Of a stretch of DNA of 64,000 bases, positions 17,002 through 25,889 are shown piece by piece; the first letter of the stretch is position 1; each line of letters begins with the position of its first letter. The position numbers were made by a program, and so were the translations under genes. The stretch is taken from the NCBI RefSeq assembly GCF_001645185.1, contig NZ_LXTQ01000001.1, positions 248,001 through 312,000 of the forward strand, given 5' to 3'. Under the pieces are notes generated by a model. That model ran no database searches. It saw only the letters and a program-made list of their open reading frames with translations, and was not told the DNA's origin. This DNA comes from Methylobacillus sp. MM3 (GTDB taxonomy: Bacteria; Pseudomonadota; Gammaproteobacteria; Burkholderiales; Methylophilaceae).

Positions 17002-20000
17002 TTACACCGGCAGCTCTGTTTGCATGCGCATCGCGGCCTCAATATCCACCTCGACAATACGCGAAACACCGGATTCCTGCATGGTAACGCCTATCAGCTG
17101 CTGCGCCATTTCCATCGTGATCTTGTTGTGGCTGACGAACATGAACTGCGTGCGTTCCGACATTTTGCGTACCAGATTGCAGAAGCGCTCGGTATTGCTG
17201 TCATCAAGCGGCGCATCCACTTCGTCCATCAGGCAGAACGGCGCCGGATTGAGACGAAATAGCGCGAACACCAGCGCCATTGCCGTCAGCGCCTTCTCGC
17301 CGCCGGAAAGCAAATGGATGCTGCTGTTCTTCTTGCCCGGCGGCTGCGCGAATACCTGAATGCCGGTATCGAGGATTTCATCGCCCAATAATTGCAGTTG
17401 CGCCTGCCCGCCGCCGAACAACGTCATGAACAGTTCGCCGAAATGGCGATTGGCTTCGTCGTAGGTCTGCTGCAGGCGGCTGCGCGTTTCGCGGTCGATG
17501 CGGTGAATCGCCTCTTCCAGCATGGTGATGGCCTGCTCCAGATCCAGCGCCTGGCTATCGAGGTAAGCCTTGCGCTCGCGTTCGCTCTCCAGCTCCTGAA
17601 TCGCGGCCAGATTCACCGCGCCCAAGGCGAGGATCAACTCATCAAGACGCTTGACCTCGCGATCCAGTTCCTCGGCCTTTGCATTTTTTGCCAGCCCATC
17701 TTCGAGAGCCGCTGCATCGAACTGCGTCGCCGCCAGTTGCTCCGCGCAGCTTTCGAAATGCAGGCGTGCCTGCTGCTCCTGCAGACGGCTTTGCTCCAGC
17801 TTGTCGCGCATCGGATGCAGCTGCTGCTCGGTTTGCAGGCGGCTGCGTTCCATTTCCTGCAAACGCTGTTCGATACCGGAAAGGGCATTGCGGGCTTCTG
17901 CCAGCCCCTGTTCACCTTGCCGCCGGATTTCCAGCGCTTGTTCCAAAGCCACTTTCAAGGCATCGGACGAAGACTGCGCCAGCTGCGATTCTGCCTCGGC
18001 ACGACGTATCGAAAGTGAAGATAAAATCTCATCCAAAGATTTAAATTTATCTTCCATATCATTGATATTATTCAATATCAATTTCTCAGAGAAGGTCTGC
18101 TGCTGCGCCAGCCGCTCCGCTTCCATCAAACGGTCACGCGCCTCTTTCAAAGCCGCTTCGGCATCCTGGCGCACCCGCCCTGCCCGGTCGCGCTCCTGAC
18201 GGAAATCGCCCAACCCCGACTGCAAATCCTCGATGGCTTTTTCACGCCCGGCGAATTGCGTTTCGAGCTCGGACTGCTGCTGCACCAGGCGTTCGCGTTC
18301 CGAGACCAGTTGCTGCTGGCGATCCCGCGCGTGTTGCCGCTGTTGCTCCAGCCGCTGCATCTCCATGCGCAGCGCATGCAGGGCCGATGTTTTCTGGCGT
18401 TGCGCATGCTGCGATCCGGAAATCTGCCCGCGCAATTCATGTAACTGTCGTTCGGCAGTCTGTACCGCGCCTTCCTGTTGCTGCTGGGTTTCTTTCAGCG
18501 CGGGCAATTCCGCCGCGATCTGCCCCAGCTCGCGCTGCCGCTCCAGCACGCCATGCAAGCCTGATTGGGGGGCATAAAGCGCAGCGCTATGCCGGGTATA
18601 GACATCGCCCTGGCGCGTGACCAGCCATTCGCCGGGATTAAGTTGCGCACGCGCGCTCGCCACATCCTCGTTATCGGGAGCGAGCCAGGCATGCGACAGC
18701 CAGTCGTCCAATACACCCTTAACCTGCGCATCCGCAACGCCGACGCAATCGCTCAAGGACCGCCAACCGGCCGGGTGCTCGCGAGCACTGGATATCGACT
18801 CGCCTTCGTGGAACAGCACTACCGCAGCCGGTGGCCTCTCGTTACCATTTATGGCACCAGGCATCGCATTCAGGCGGCTCCCCAACAAGCCCTCAAGCGC
18901 GGTTTCGCAGCCGGGCTCGACCTCCAGGAATTGCCATAACCGTTTTTTGCTGTCGATGCCCAGCCTGGACAGCCAGCTATCCAGCTTGCCTTCATGCCCC
19001 AGCGCCTGTTGAAGCTTTTGCAACGCGGCGAGTTGTGCCTCGGCCTGCGCAATCCGGTGCGCTTGCCGGTGGCTTTCCTGTTGCAATGTCTTGAGTTGAT
19101 CCGCTTGCCGCTGCTCGTCGGCGCCAGACTGCGCCAGCACGGCCTCCAACTCGGCCAGTTGCGTCTGGAGAATGCCGCATTCGGCCTCCTTACCGGCGAG
19201 TATGGCGGGATCGGGCAATACCAGCCGTTTTTCGTCCTCGATCAGCCGCTGCAAACGCTGGTTAAGCTCGCCCAATGACTTACGGGCATGTTCAAGATGC
19301 GTGCGTTCAAGCTGGATTTTCTGTTCGGCCTGGAGAATCGCGGTCTGAATCTGGCTGAATGCGGCCTGCGCATCGCGCCCGTCCTGTTCCGCGGCCGGCA
19401 AGGCCGCACGCGCGGTTTGCAATAGCTGCTGCGCACGCTCGGCGTCGCGTGCCGCCTGCTGCTGTTGCTCACGCAAAGCGGCAAGCTGGCCTGTGTGGTC
19501 CTGGCGTTGGGATGTTGCTTTCTCCTGTTCGGCGGTGATCTGGCTGAGCTGATTGATCAGCCGTTCGCGGTTTTCCTGCACATGGCGCAGTTGCTGCTCC
19601 AGCGCAGACACCTGTGCGTTGGCTTCGTAATAACAACCTTGCGCGACCTGCACCGCCTCGCCGCCGCCATGGTGTTCCAGCCGCAGTTGCTCGAGCTCGT
19701 TTTCAATCTTGCGCAGCTGCGCCGTCTGGGCTTCGAGATCGACCGCCAGACGCTCCACCTGGCGCCGCGAACGCTCCCACGCCTGCGCGGCATCGCGTTT
19801 CTTCAGCAACCAGAACTGGCCCTGTGCCCGCGCCTGCGATTGACGCAACTGGTGATACTCCTGTGCTACCAGCGCCTGCGATTCCAGCCGCGCGATCTGC
19901 TTGTCCATCTCGCGCCTGACGTCTTCCACCCTCGTCAGATTTTCGCGCGTATCGCGTAGCCGCAACTCGGTCTCGCGGCGACGTTCCTTGTATTTGGATA

Positions 20001-20508
20001 TGCCGGCGGCTTCTTCCAGGAATACGCGCAGCTCTTCGGGTTTGGCTTCGACGATGCGCGAAATGGTGTTCTGGCCGATGATGGCATAAGCGCGACCGCC
20101 AAGGCCGGTGCCGAGAAAAAGGTCGGCAACGTCGCGCCGCCTGACGGGCGTATTGTTGATGTAGTAGGTCGAACCGCTATCGCGATGCAGCACGCGCTTG
20201 ACGGAGATTTCGGCGTATTGCGACCATTCGCCGCCGGCCCCGCCTAGGCTGTTGTCGAAGAGGAGTTCAACACTGGCGCGCGACACCGGCTTGCGGTTGC
20301 CGGAGCCGTTGAAGATCACGTCCGACATCGACTCGCCGCGCATTTCCTTCGCGCTGGATTCGCCCAACACCCAGCGGATGGATTCCATCACATTGGATTT
20401 GCCACAGCCGTTGGGGCCCACCACGCCCACGCGCTGGCCGTGGATATGCAGCGTGGTCGGGTCGACAAAGGATTTGAATCCGGCGAGCTTGAGATGGGTC
20501 AGGCGCAA
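17002..20508 (-). CDS. smc: Chromosome segregation protein SMC
   Basis: 1168 residues, full length. N-terminal ATPase half with Walker A GPNGCGKS (31-38), long coiled coils (about 170-500 and 670-1000), a hinge near 510-660, and the C-terminal signature LLSGGEKALTAMAL with Walker B PFCLMDEVDAPLD. Forms the condensin core that compacts and aligns sister chromosomes. The start is TTG at 20508: the protein begins L/M-RLTHLKLAGFKSF as in other SMCs, and an in-frame TAA 15 bases upstream excludes any longer form. scpA and scpB are not adjacent. The stop codon abuts the palindromic element. Confidence 0.97.
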   Translation of the reverse strand: MRLTHLKLAGFKSFVDPTTLHIHGQRVGVVGPNGCGKSNVMESIRWVLGESSAKEMRGESMSDVIFNGSGNRKPVSRASVELLFDNSLGGAGGEWSQYAEISVKRVLHRDSGSTYYINNTPVRRRDVADLFLGTGLGGRAYAIIGQNTISRIVEAKPEELRVFLEEAAGISKYKERRRETELRLRDTRENLTRVEDVRREMDKQIARLESQALVAQEYHQLRQSQARAQGQFWLLKKRDAAQAWERSRRQVERLAVDLEAQTAQLRKIENELEQLRLEHHGGGEAVQVAQGCYYEANAQVSALEQQLRHVQENRERLINQLSQITAEQEKATSQRQDHTGQLAALREQQQQAARDAERAQQLLQTARAALPAAEQDGRDAQAAFSQIQTAILQAEQKIQLERTHLEHARKSLGELNQRLQRLIEDEKRLVLPDPAILAGKEAECGILQTQLAELEAVLAQSGADEQRQADQLKTLQQESHRQAHRIAQAEAQLAALQKLQQALGHEGKLDSWLSRLGIDSKKRLWQFLEVEPGCETALEGLLGSRLNAMPGAINGNERPPAAVVLFHEGESISSAREHPAGWRSLSDCVGVADAQVKGVLDDWLSHAWLAPDNEDVASARAQLNPGEWLVTRQGDVYTRHSAALYAPQSGLHGVLERQRELGQIAAELPALKETQQQQEGAVQTAERQLHELRGQISGSQHAQRQKTSALHALRMEMQRLEQQRQHARDRQQQLVSERERLVQQQSELETQFAGREKAIEDLQSGLGDFRQERDRAGRVRQDAEAALKEARDRLMEAERLAQQQTFSEKLILNNINDMEDKFKSLDEILSSLSIRRAEAESQLAQSSSDALKVALEQALEIRRQGEQGLAEARNALSGIEQRLQEMERSRLQTEQQLHPMRDKLEQSRLQEQQARLHFESCAEQLAATQFDAAALEDGLAKNAKAEELDREVKRLDELILALGAVNLAAIQELESERERKAYLDSQALDLEQAITMLEEAIHRIDRETRSRLQQTYDEANRHFGELFMTLFGGGQAQLQLLGDEILDTGIQVFAQPPGKKNSSIHLLSGGEKALTAMALVFALFRLNPAPFCLMDEVDAPLDDSNTERFCNLVRKMSERTQFMFVSHNKITMEMAQQLIGVTMQESGVSRIVEVDIEAAMRMQTELPV

Positions 20509-20611
20509 TTGGGCGGCGCTTCTTTATCCAGACTGAAAACATGCAGCGCGTCCGAATGCCGGCGTCTGCATACCCTTGTATAATTGTCGTTTGATTTATA
20601 CGGAACTCACC

Positions 20612-21031
20612 ATGTCTAGTCAACCCAGCAAAACTCTGGAAACGTTCGATAATCCGCAGCCGGAACGCGATTTCCACATCCATATGGAAATCCCTGAATT
20701 CACCTGCCTGTGCCCCAAGACCGGCCAGCCCGATTTCGCAACGCTGTATCTGGATTACATCCCCGACCAGAAGTGCGTGGAGCTGAAGAGCCTGAAGCTC
20801 TACATGTGGTCCTTCCGCAACGAAGGCGCGTTTCACGAAGCCGTCACCAACAGCATCCTGGACGACCTCGTCGCTGCAACCCAGCCGCGTTTCATGCGCC
20901 TGACTGCGAAGTTCTATGTGCGCGGCGGCATCTTCACCAACGTGGTGGCGGAACACCGCAAACCCGGCTGGCAACCCGCGCCGCGCGTCGAACTGACCCA
21001 GTTTGAACACCAGTCCAACACCCGCGGCTAA
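20612..21031 (+). CDS. queF: NADPH-dependent 7-cyano-7-deazaguanine reductase QueF
   Basis: 139 residues from the ATG at 20612, the length of the unimodular (B. subtilis-type) form; the frame is open further upstream but only through an alternative codon without a ribosome binding site. The catalytic cysteine is C34 in [12 protein letters not shown], followed by the E-L-K-S-L-K-L-Y block that binds NADPH and the substrate-contacting FHEAVTN. Reduces preQ0 to preQ1 in queuosine biosynthesis. The start of the FGGY kinase gene overlaps its 3' end. Confidence 0.95.
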   Translation: MSSQPSKTLETFDNPQPERDFHIHMEIPEFTCLCPKTGQPDFATLYLDYIPDQKCVELKSLKLYMWSFRNEGAFHEAVTNSILDDLVAATQPRFMRLTAKFYVRGGIFTNVVAEHRKPGWQPAPRVELTQFEHQSNTRG

Positions 21032-22289
21032 TTCCCATTTGTATCTCGGGCTGGATTTCGGCACCAGCGGTGCGCGAGCCAGCCTGATCGACGATGCCGG
21101 GGCGGAAGCCTTTCAGACCGGCGTCGCCTTCCATGACAATATCTGGCAGGAATGGCTTGCGGCCTTGCGGCAGCTGCTTGCGGCGATCCCCGCCGGACTG
21201 CGTTGCCGTATCCGCGCCATCGCCTTTTGCGGCACCTCCGGTACCTCCCTGCTTTGCGACGAGTACGGGCAGCCTTTGCTCCCCGCCATTCTCTATAACG
21301 ATCATCGCGCACATCGCCAAGCCGCGCGAATTTCTTCCAGCAGCATCGCGGCCAGTGCCACATCGAGCCTCGCCAAGCTGCTATGGCTCCTCGACAGACC
21401 TGAAGGTGGAAACGCGCATTTCTTCATGCACCAGGCCGATTGGCTCGCCTTCCAGTTGCATGGCATACCCGGCATCAGCGATTACCACAACAGCCTGAAA
21501 CTGGGCTATGACGCCGGCATGCTGGCCTATCCCGCCTGGATGAATCAAGCCGAGTACGCACGGCTATTGCCGCAAGTACTGGAACCGGGAGCCGTTATCG
21601 GTGCGATCAACCAATCCGCCGCTCAAACTTACGACTTGCCTCCCGATTGCGTCGTCCGCGCCGGTACGACAGATAGCATTGCCGCTTTTCTCGCCAGCGG
21701 AGCCTCCGACCCCGGCCAGGCCGTGTCTTCCCTAGGCTCGACCATTGTGTTGAAACTGTTGAGCCGCACGCGTGTCGAATCCGCTGAGCATGGCATATAC
21801 AGCCATCGCTGCGGCGACCTGTGGCTGGCCGGAGGTGCCTCGAATTGCGGTGGGCAGGTGTTGAAGCAGCTATTCGGTCGAGAGCGATTGCAGGAGTTGA
21901 GCAAGAACATGCATCCCGAACAGCCAACCGGACTGGATTACTACCCCTTGCCCGCACCGGGAGAACGCTTTCCCGTCAACGATCCGGCCCTGGTTCCACG
22001 CCTGACACCGCGGCCGGATGACGACGCGCTCTATCTGCAAGGCCTGCTGGAAAGTCTTGCTCGTATCGAAGCCCAAGGCTACCGCCTGCTTGAACAGCTC
22101 GGCGCTTCGGCATTGCATGAAGTATTCACGGCAGGCGGCGGCGCCGGCAATGCTCCCTGGACGACAATACGCAGGCAGCAGCTTGGCGTACCGGTATGCG
22201 CTGCAACTCATACCGAAGCTGCCTATGGCGCGGCACGCTTGGCGAAGTCAGGCGAGAAATTGTTATACTCAACCCATGACAAACGATAG
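21003..22289 (+). CDS. FGGY-family carbohydrate kinase
   Basis: About 428 residues. The N-terminal nucleotide-binding motif is [17 protein letters not shown], the substrate-side Asp-containing stretch is [13 protein letters not shown], and the C-terminal ATP site is [11 protein letters not shown]. The overall form resembles the ribulokinase/xylulokinase-like kinases of cyanobacteria and plants that act on D-ribulose, but the sugar cannot be assigned by reading. No ATG or GTG fits: the candidate starts are TTG at 21003 (overlapping queF by 29 bases) or TTG at 21039. Its 3' end overlaps the PilZ-like gene by 14 bases, so three different functions share a compact transcript. Confidence 0.8.
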   Translation: MNTSPTPAANSHLYLGLDFGTSGARASLIDDAGAEAFQTGVAFHDNIWQEWLAALRQLLAAIPAGLRCRIRAIAFCGTSGTSLLCDEYGQPLLPAILYNDHRAHRQAARISSSSIAASATSSLAKLLWLLDRPEGGNAHFFMHQADWLAFQLHGIPGISDYHNSLKLGYDAGMLAYPAWMNQAEYARLLPQVLEPGAVIGAINQSAAQTYDLPPDCVVRAGTTDSIAAFLASGASDPGQAVSSLGSTIVLKLLSRTRVESAEHGIYSHRCGDLWLAGGASNCGGQVLKQLFGRERLQELSKNMHPEQPTGLDYYPLPAPGERFPVNDPALVPRLTPRPDDDALYLQGLLESLARIEAQGYRLLEQLGASALHEVFTAGGGAGNAPWTTIRRQQLGVPVCAATHTEAAYGAARLAKSGEKLLYSTHDKR

Positions 22290-22821
22290 CCCGGAATCGC
22301 CCGGAATCACTTATCAGGCCAGCCTTCCGCTGAGTTGGCGGAAAGAACCTGCGCCATCGGTTTCCATGCTGACGGCCTGGCGTTATTCGAATATTTCGCT
22401 CCTGCGAGGATTGGCGACACTTGAAGCCGCCCCCATGGATCGCGACCATGAAGCCGACACACATCTGGCCAAAGCTCTGGAACGGCTGGAAAACAAACTG
22501 GATATCGCCCTGACCATGCTGGCGCACGTGACGATGCGTAACATTGAGATGCCCGCACCCCAACCCGTCAGCCTGGGCGCACGCAACGTAGGATGGCTGA
22601 GCGACCAGTCTTTGCCTGCCAGCGGCGATCACGTCCTGATTTCGCTCTATCTCAGCCCGCGCTTGCCGGAGCCCTTGCAGTTACACGCACGAATCATTTC
22701 TTCCGCAGGCGGCCGCTGTGTTGCGGCATTGATGGACGAAGATCCGGAGTTCGAGGAATGGATGACACGTACGCTATTCCGCTATCACCGGCGCGGCCTG
22801 CAGGCACGTCATCAGGAATAG
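22276..22821 (+). CDS. PilZ-like domain protein
   Basis: 181 residues from the ATG at 22276. The N-terminal half (ITYQASLPLSWR, then a helical region RLENKLDIALTMLAHV) and the C-terminal beta-rich half (NVGWLSDQSLPASGDHVLISLYL, ARIISSAGGRCVAALM) follow the layout of betaproteobacterial PilZ-type proteins. The usual c-di-GMP motifs (RxxxR and D/NxSxxG) are not clearly present; LSDQSLPASG is the nearest match to the second. It may be a degenerate PilZ protein that binds a partner rather than c-di-GMP. Overlaps the FGGY kinase stop by 14 bases. Confidence 0.55.
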   Translation: MTNDSPESPGITYQASLPLSWRKEPAPSVSMLTAWRYSNISLLRGLATLEAAPMDRDHEADTHLAKALERLENKLDIALTMLAHVTMRNIEMPAPQPVSLGARNVGWLSDQSLPASGDHVLISLYLSPRLPEPLQLHARIISSAGGRCVAALMDEDPEFEEWMTRTLFRYHRRGLQARHQE

Positions 22822-22861
22822 AGTCAACTAAATTTTCTTAGGGTCCCGAGCGCAAAAATCG

Positions 22862-22890
22862 TTGACAAGGTTTCGGTCCGCCATTAAGAT
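22862..22890 (+). promoter_or_regulatory. Promoter of the tRNA-Ala/Glu/Glu operon
   Basis: TTGACA at 22862-22867 and TAAGAT at 22885-22890, with an optimal 17-base spacer. The expected transcription start is about eight bases before tRNA-Ala. Confidence 0.8.
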
Positions 22891-22904
22891 GCCGCTTCTT
22901 TTTC

Positions 22905-22980
<76 letters not shown>

Positions 22981-22994
22981 AAAGATCAGGTCGG

Positions 22995-23070
22995 GTCCCC
23001 ATCGTCTAGAGGCCTAGGACATTACCCTTTCACGGTAAGTACCGGGGTTCGAATCCCCGTGGGGACGCCA
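22995..23070 (+). tRNA. tRNA-Glu (anticodon TTC), first copy
   Basis: 76 nt with encoded CCA. Acceptor GTCCCC pairs with GGGGAC, the anticodon loop is CTTTCAC giving TTC, and the T loop TTCGAAT is standard. Identical base for base to the copy at 23108-23183. Confidence 0.97.
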
Positions 23071-23107
23071 ATCCACCGACCGAAATAAATGTAGTAACTG
23101 CCTCGCA

Positions 23108-23183
23108 GTCCCCATCGTCTAGAGGCCTAGGACATTACCCTTTCACGGTAAGTACCGGGGTTCGAATCCCCGTGGGGACGCCA
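23108..23183 (+). tRNA. tRNA-Glu (anticodon TTC), second copy
   Basis: Exact duplicate of the preceding tRNA-Glu over all 76 nt. The 37-base spacer after copy one is unrelated to the spacer before it, so only the tRNA itself is duplicated. Confidence 0.97.
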
Positions 23184-23190
23184 AAACATA

Positions 23191-23220
23191 AAAGGCCGAT
23201 TCTTGCGAATCGGCCTTTTT
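23191..23220. terminator. Bidirectional rho-independent terminator
   Basis: Perfect 12-bp stem AAAGGCCGATTC / GAATCGGCCTTT with a TTGC loop, followed by T residues on the plus strand and, because the stem begins with A residues, by T residues on the minus strand too. It ends the tRNA transcript and probably the Rap1a-like operon from the other side. Confidence 0.9.
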
Positions 23221-23236
23221 CATTCCTGCCGGCTTC

Positions 23237-23620
23237 TCACTTGCATGGATAGGCGCTCGCCAGCGCCAGCAACGCGCCGCGTCGTCCGCTTTTCGGTAAT
23301 GCATCGGGATGCTCGCGCAACCAGTTATTGACGATCTTCATTGCCTGCGTACGTGTCAGCCCTTCTTCCGGAGCACACATCACCTTGGCGTCGCCGACCT
23401 TGTAATCACCTACGCTGAACCCGTCGAGCAAGCCCGACATATAGCCCATGCACCACATCGCGTCGAGCATTTCCTCGCCGGTCAGCTTTTCCGTGCCATC
23501 CACTGATTTTTCGGACGCCGTACACCGGTTAAGCAGCTCCTGACCGGTCATGGCGGCACTCGCCGGCAATGCCGACCACAGCAGGATAATCAATGTACAA
23601 CACTTCAGCACTTGCTTCAT
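23237..23620 (-). CDS. Exported Rap1a/Tai-like protein
   Basis: 127 residues with a Sec signal peptide (KQVLKCCTLIILLWSALPASA). The mature part has the Rap1a-type pattern: GQELLNRC near the start, a central WCMGYMSGLLDGF, and a final LASAYPC, with four mature cysteines that could form two disulfides. Rap1a is an immunity protein to a type VI secreted amidase, but this domain is widespread away from secretion genes and none is nearby. Its ATG overlaps the stop of the PQQ-type gene (ATGA), so it is coupled to that protein, which suggests a periplasmic accessory role here. Confidence 0.75.
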   Translation of the reverse strand: MKQVLKCCTLIILLWSALPASAAMTGQELLNRCTASEKSVDGTEKLTGEEMLDAMWCMGYMSGLLDGFSVGDYKVGDAKVMCAPEEGLTRTQAMKIVNNWLREHPDALPKSGRRGALLALASAYPCK

Positions 23621-25407
23621 TGCGCTACCTTCTTGTTCAGTTTGAAAACCAGCACGAAATCACCTTGCTTGTAGCCCCATATCTGGTTTCCGCCCGCGAC
23701 GACGGCCACGTATTGTTCTCCATCGAGCGCATAAGTAATCGGGGGTGCATTTACGCCGGCCTCAGCCTGGTATTTCCACAGCAACTTGCCGCTGGCGCTA
23801 TCGAAAGCATCGAAACTGCCATTGCCCTCGCCCGTAAACAGCAGGCTGCCGGAAGTCGCCAGCACGCCGCCCACCAAGGGCTCGGGCGTCTTATGCTGCC
23901 AGCGTATCCTGCCGGTCTGGAGGTCGATGGAAGACAGCAGCCCCCATGTCGGCTCGTCCATGGGTTCGGAAACGGTATAGCGGATCGCCGGCCTGCCATC
24001 GATAGCCGGGGTTTCGTGCAAGGTGTAACGCACCGGCATATGCATCGCGGCGACAAAAGCCTGTTGCGCGGGTTCGTCCACCGCGCTTGGCGACCAGTTG
24101 ACCCCACCGAATACGCCAGGATGAACGCGCGTGCCTTCGTGTGTAGCGTGAATAAACAGGTTGGATTGCGGCACGAAAGGTTCGGATTTCAGCAGCAATT
24201 CGCCCGTCGCCCGGTCATGCACATAGAACCAGCCGGTCTTGCTGGCATGGCCGACGGCGGGAATCTTCTTCCCGTCGCGTTTCAGGTCGAAAAGCACTGG
24301 CGGGCTGGCGAGATCGTAGCCCCATACGTCATGCGGCACCTGCTGGTAATGCCAGCGCAGCTTGCCGGTCGCGATTTCCAGCGCAACCAGCGACACCGTG
24401 TAAAGGTTGTCACCGGGGCGCGAAACATCGTCCATTTGTGGCGAAGGATTGCCGGTGCCGAAATATAGTAGCCCGAGCTTGCTGTCGATTGCAGGCGTGG
24501 TCCAAGCAGAACCGCCACCATAACGCCAGGATTCCGAATACTGAGCGAATGTCGCTTTTTCCTTCGCGATATTACGATTCAGCGGTACGCCGTCCGGCGT
24601 GGTCGGGCTGAATTTGCCTTCCCATCCTTCGGAAGGAATCGTGTCGAATTGCCATACACGCTTGCCCGTTTCAGCATCGAACGCTGCCAGAAAGCCGGGG
24701 CGGCCATAACGGCCTGCGACACCGATCACAGCACCCAAGGGCGCGTCCTCGCGCGGCGAGTCGATATGCAGGCCGTAGCCAACACCGGTAATGCCGATAA
24801 TGACCTTGCCGCCGTATACAACCGGCGCCATCGCGATGCCGATGCCGGTGCCGCCGGAAACCTTCTCGCGACTGAACGGATCGTCCGCATGCAAGGCATC
24901 AACGCCTTCGGTGCGCACGTTTTCGCTGACTGCATCGATATCCCAGATCACTTTGCCGGTTTTGGCATCCAGCGCCACCACGCGTGCATCGACGGTGCCG
25001 ATGTAGACCTTGCCGCCGCTCACCGCAACCCCGCGGTTGCCCGGGCCGCAGCACATCTTCCAGCCCGCGCGGCGCTTGTGTTCGTAGCGCCACAATTCCT
25101 TGCCCGTTCTGGCATCCAGCGCGACGACATGATTGAACGGCAACGCGAGATACATCACCCCGCCGGTCACAATGGGCGTGGCCTGAAAAGTCGCTTTTAT
25201 GCCGCTGCGATACGTCCAGGCCGGCGCGAGCTGCATTACGTTATCCCGATTGATCTGTGCGAGCGGGGAAAAACGCTGGTTGCTAAGATCGCGTCCGTAG
25301 CTCGGCCACTCATTCGCGGCTTGCGCCGCATTGGTGCCCGGTTGCTGCGCGCAGCCCTGCAGAACGAGGAAACAGATCGACAACAGGGTAAGACAGGTTT
25401 TCTTCAT
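23617..25407 (-). CDS. PQQ-type beta-propeller lipoprotein (quinoprotein dehydrogenase-like)
   Basis: 596 residues. A lipobox VLQGC places the mature N-terminal Cys at 19, so it is probably a membrane-anchored periplasmic lipoprotein. The body is an eight-bladed propeller with tryptophan-docking repeats (ALDARTGKELWRY, ALDAKTGKVIWDI, AFDAETGKRVWQF and others). A vicinal Cys pair (119-120) lies where methanol dehydrogenases have the disulfide over PQQ, and GTGNPSP (318-324) supplies the Asn ligand. However, the motif that carries the catalytic Asp reads HDVWGYD (Gly363 where MxaF/XoxF have Asp), and the metal-ligand Glu in GxSGxE is Gly in GITGVGYG. It may be a distinct subfamily or non-catalytic. 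Coupled by ATGA overlaps to both neighbours. Confidence 0.82.
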   Translation of the reverse strand: MKKTCLTLLSICFLVLQGCAQQPGTNAAQAANEWPSYGRDLSNQRFSPLAQINRDNVMQLAPAWTYRSGIKATFQATPIVTGGVMYLALPFNHVVALDARTGKELWRYEHKRRAGWKMCCGPGNRGVAVSGGKVYIGTVDARVVALDAKTGKVIWDIDAVSENVRTEGVDALHADDPFSREKVSGGTGIGIAMAPVVYGGKVIIGITGVGYGLHIDSPREDAPLGAVIGVAGRYGRPGFLAAFDAETGKRVWQFDTIPSEGWEGKFSPTTPDGVPLNRNIAKEKATFAQYSESWRYGGGSAWTTPAIDSKLGLLYFGTGNPSPQMDDVSRPGDNLYTVSLVALEIATGKLRWHYQQVPHDVWGYDLASPPVLFDLKRDGKKIPAVGHASKTGWFYVHDRATGELLLKSEPFVPQSNLFIHATHEGTRVHPGVFGGVNWSPSAVDEPAQQAFVAAMHMPVRYTLHETPAIDGRPAIRYTVSEPMDEPTWGLLSSIDLQTGRIRWQHKTPEPLVGGVLATSGSLLFTGEGNGSFDAFDSASGKLLWKYQAEAGVNAPPITYALDGEQYVAVVAGGNQIWGYKQGDFVLVFKLNKKVAQ

Positions 25408-25871
25408 GGATGGAGTTCGGTACCTTGGTTTTTGATTTCGGGAGTATCTACATCGACACCGCCATTTTTGATCGCGCGTCTTGAATGCAACGCGAGCTTT
25501 TCATACTCGGCGCGGAATTTGTCCAGCATATCCTCATCCAGCTCTTCCAGATCCAGCAGTGCATTATGCGCACCCTGCGTCGAGCGTATCAATTCGTCGA
25601 GCTTGATCTGGATCGCTTCGGTATCGCGATTCTGCGTGTTCTGGATCACGAATACCATCAGGAACGTGACGATGGTTGTAGCGGTATTGATGATAAGCTG
25701 CCAGGTATCGCTGAAATTGAATATGAAGCCGGTCAGCATCCAAATCACGATCCCTGCCGAAGCCAGAGCAAAACTCAGTGGCCGGGCAGTTTGGCGCGCC
25801 GACCATTTGGCGAAGCGGGAAAACCATGAGGCACCATTTTTTCGCTTTGCTTTTCTAGCACGATGTTGCAT
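25404..25871 (-). CDS. Low-affinity iron permease family membrane protein
   Basis: 155 residues. A basic cytoplasmic N-terminus (HRARKAKRKNG) is followed by two hydrophobic helices (about 30-50 and 60-77), then the family hallmark VIQNTQNRDTEAIQIKLDELI and an acidic coiled tail. The family is named after the yeast Fet4 transporter, but bacterial members are small and mostly untested. It is the first gene of a coupled operon: its stop overlaps the ATG of the PQQ-type lipoprotein by four bases. Confidence 0.82.
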   Translation of the reverse strand: MQHRARKAKRKNGASWFSRFAKWSARQTARPLSFALASAGIVIWMLTGFIFNFSDTWQLIINTATTIVTFLMVFVIQNTQNRDTEAIQIKLDELIRSTQGAHNALLDLEELDEDMLDKFRAEYEKLALHSRRAIKNGGVDVDTPEIKNQGTELHP

Positions 25872-25889
25872 CGCTCGCTCCTTGAAATA

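Noticed and set aside
20267-21064. Long minus-strand frame overlapping the smc start and queF
   Set aside because: It lies antisense to queF, with queF's clear family motifs on the plus strand, and in another frame of smc; it resembles no protein.
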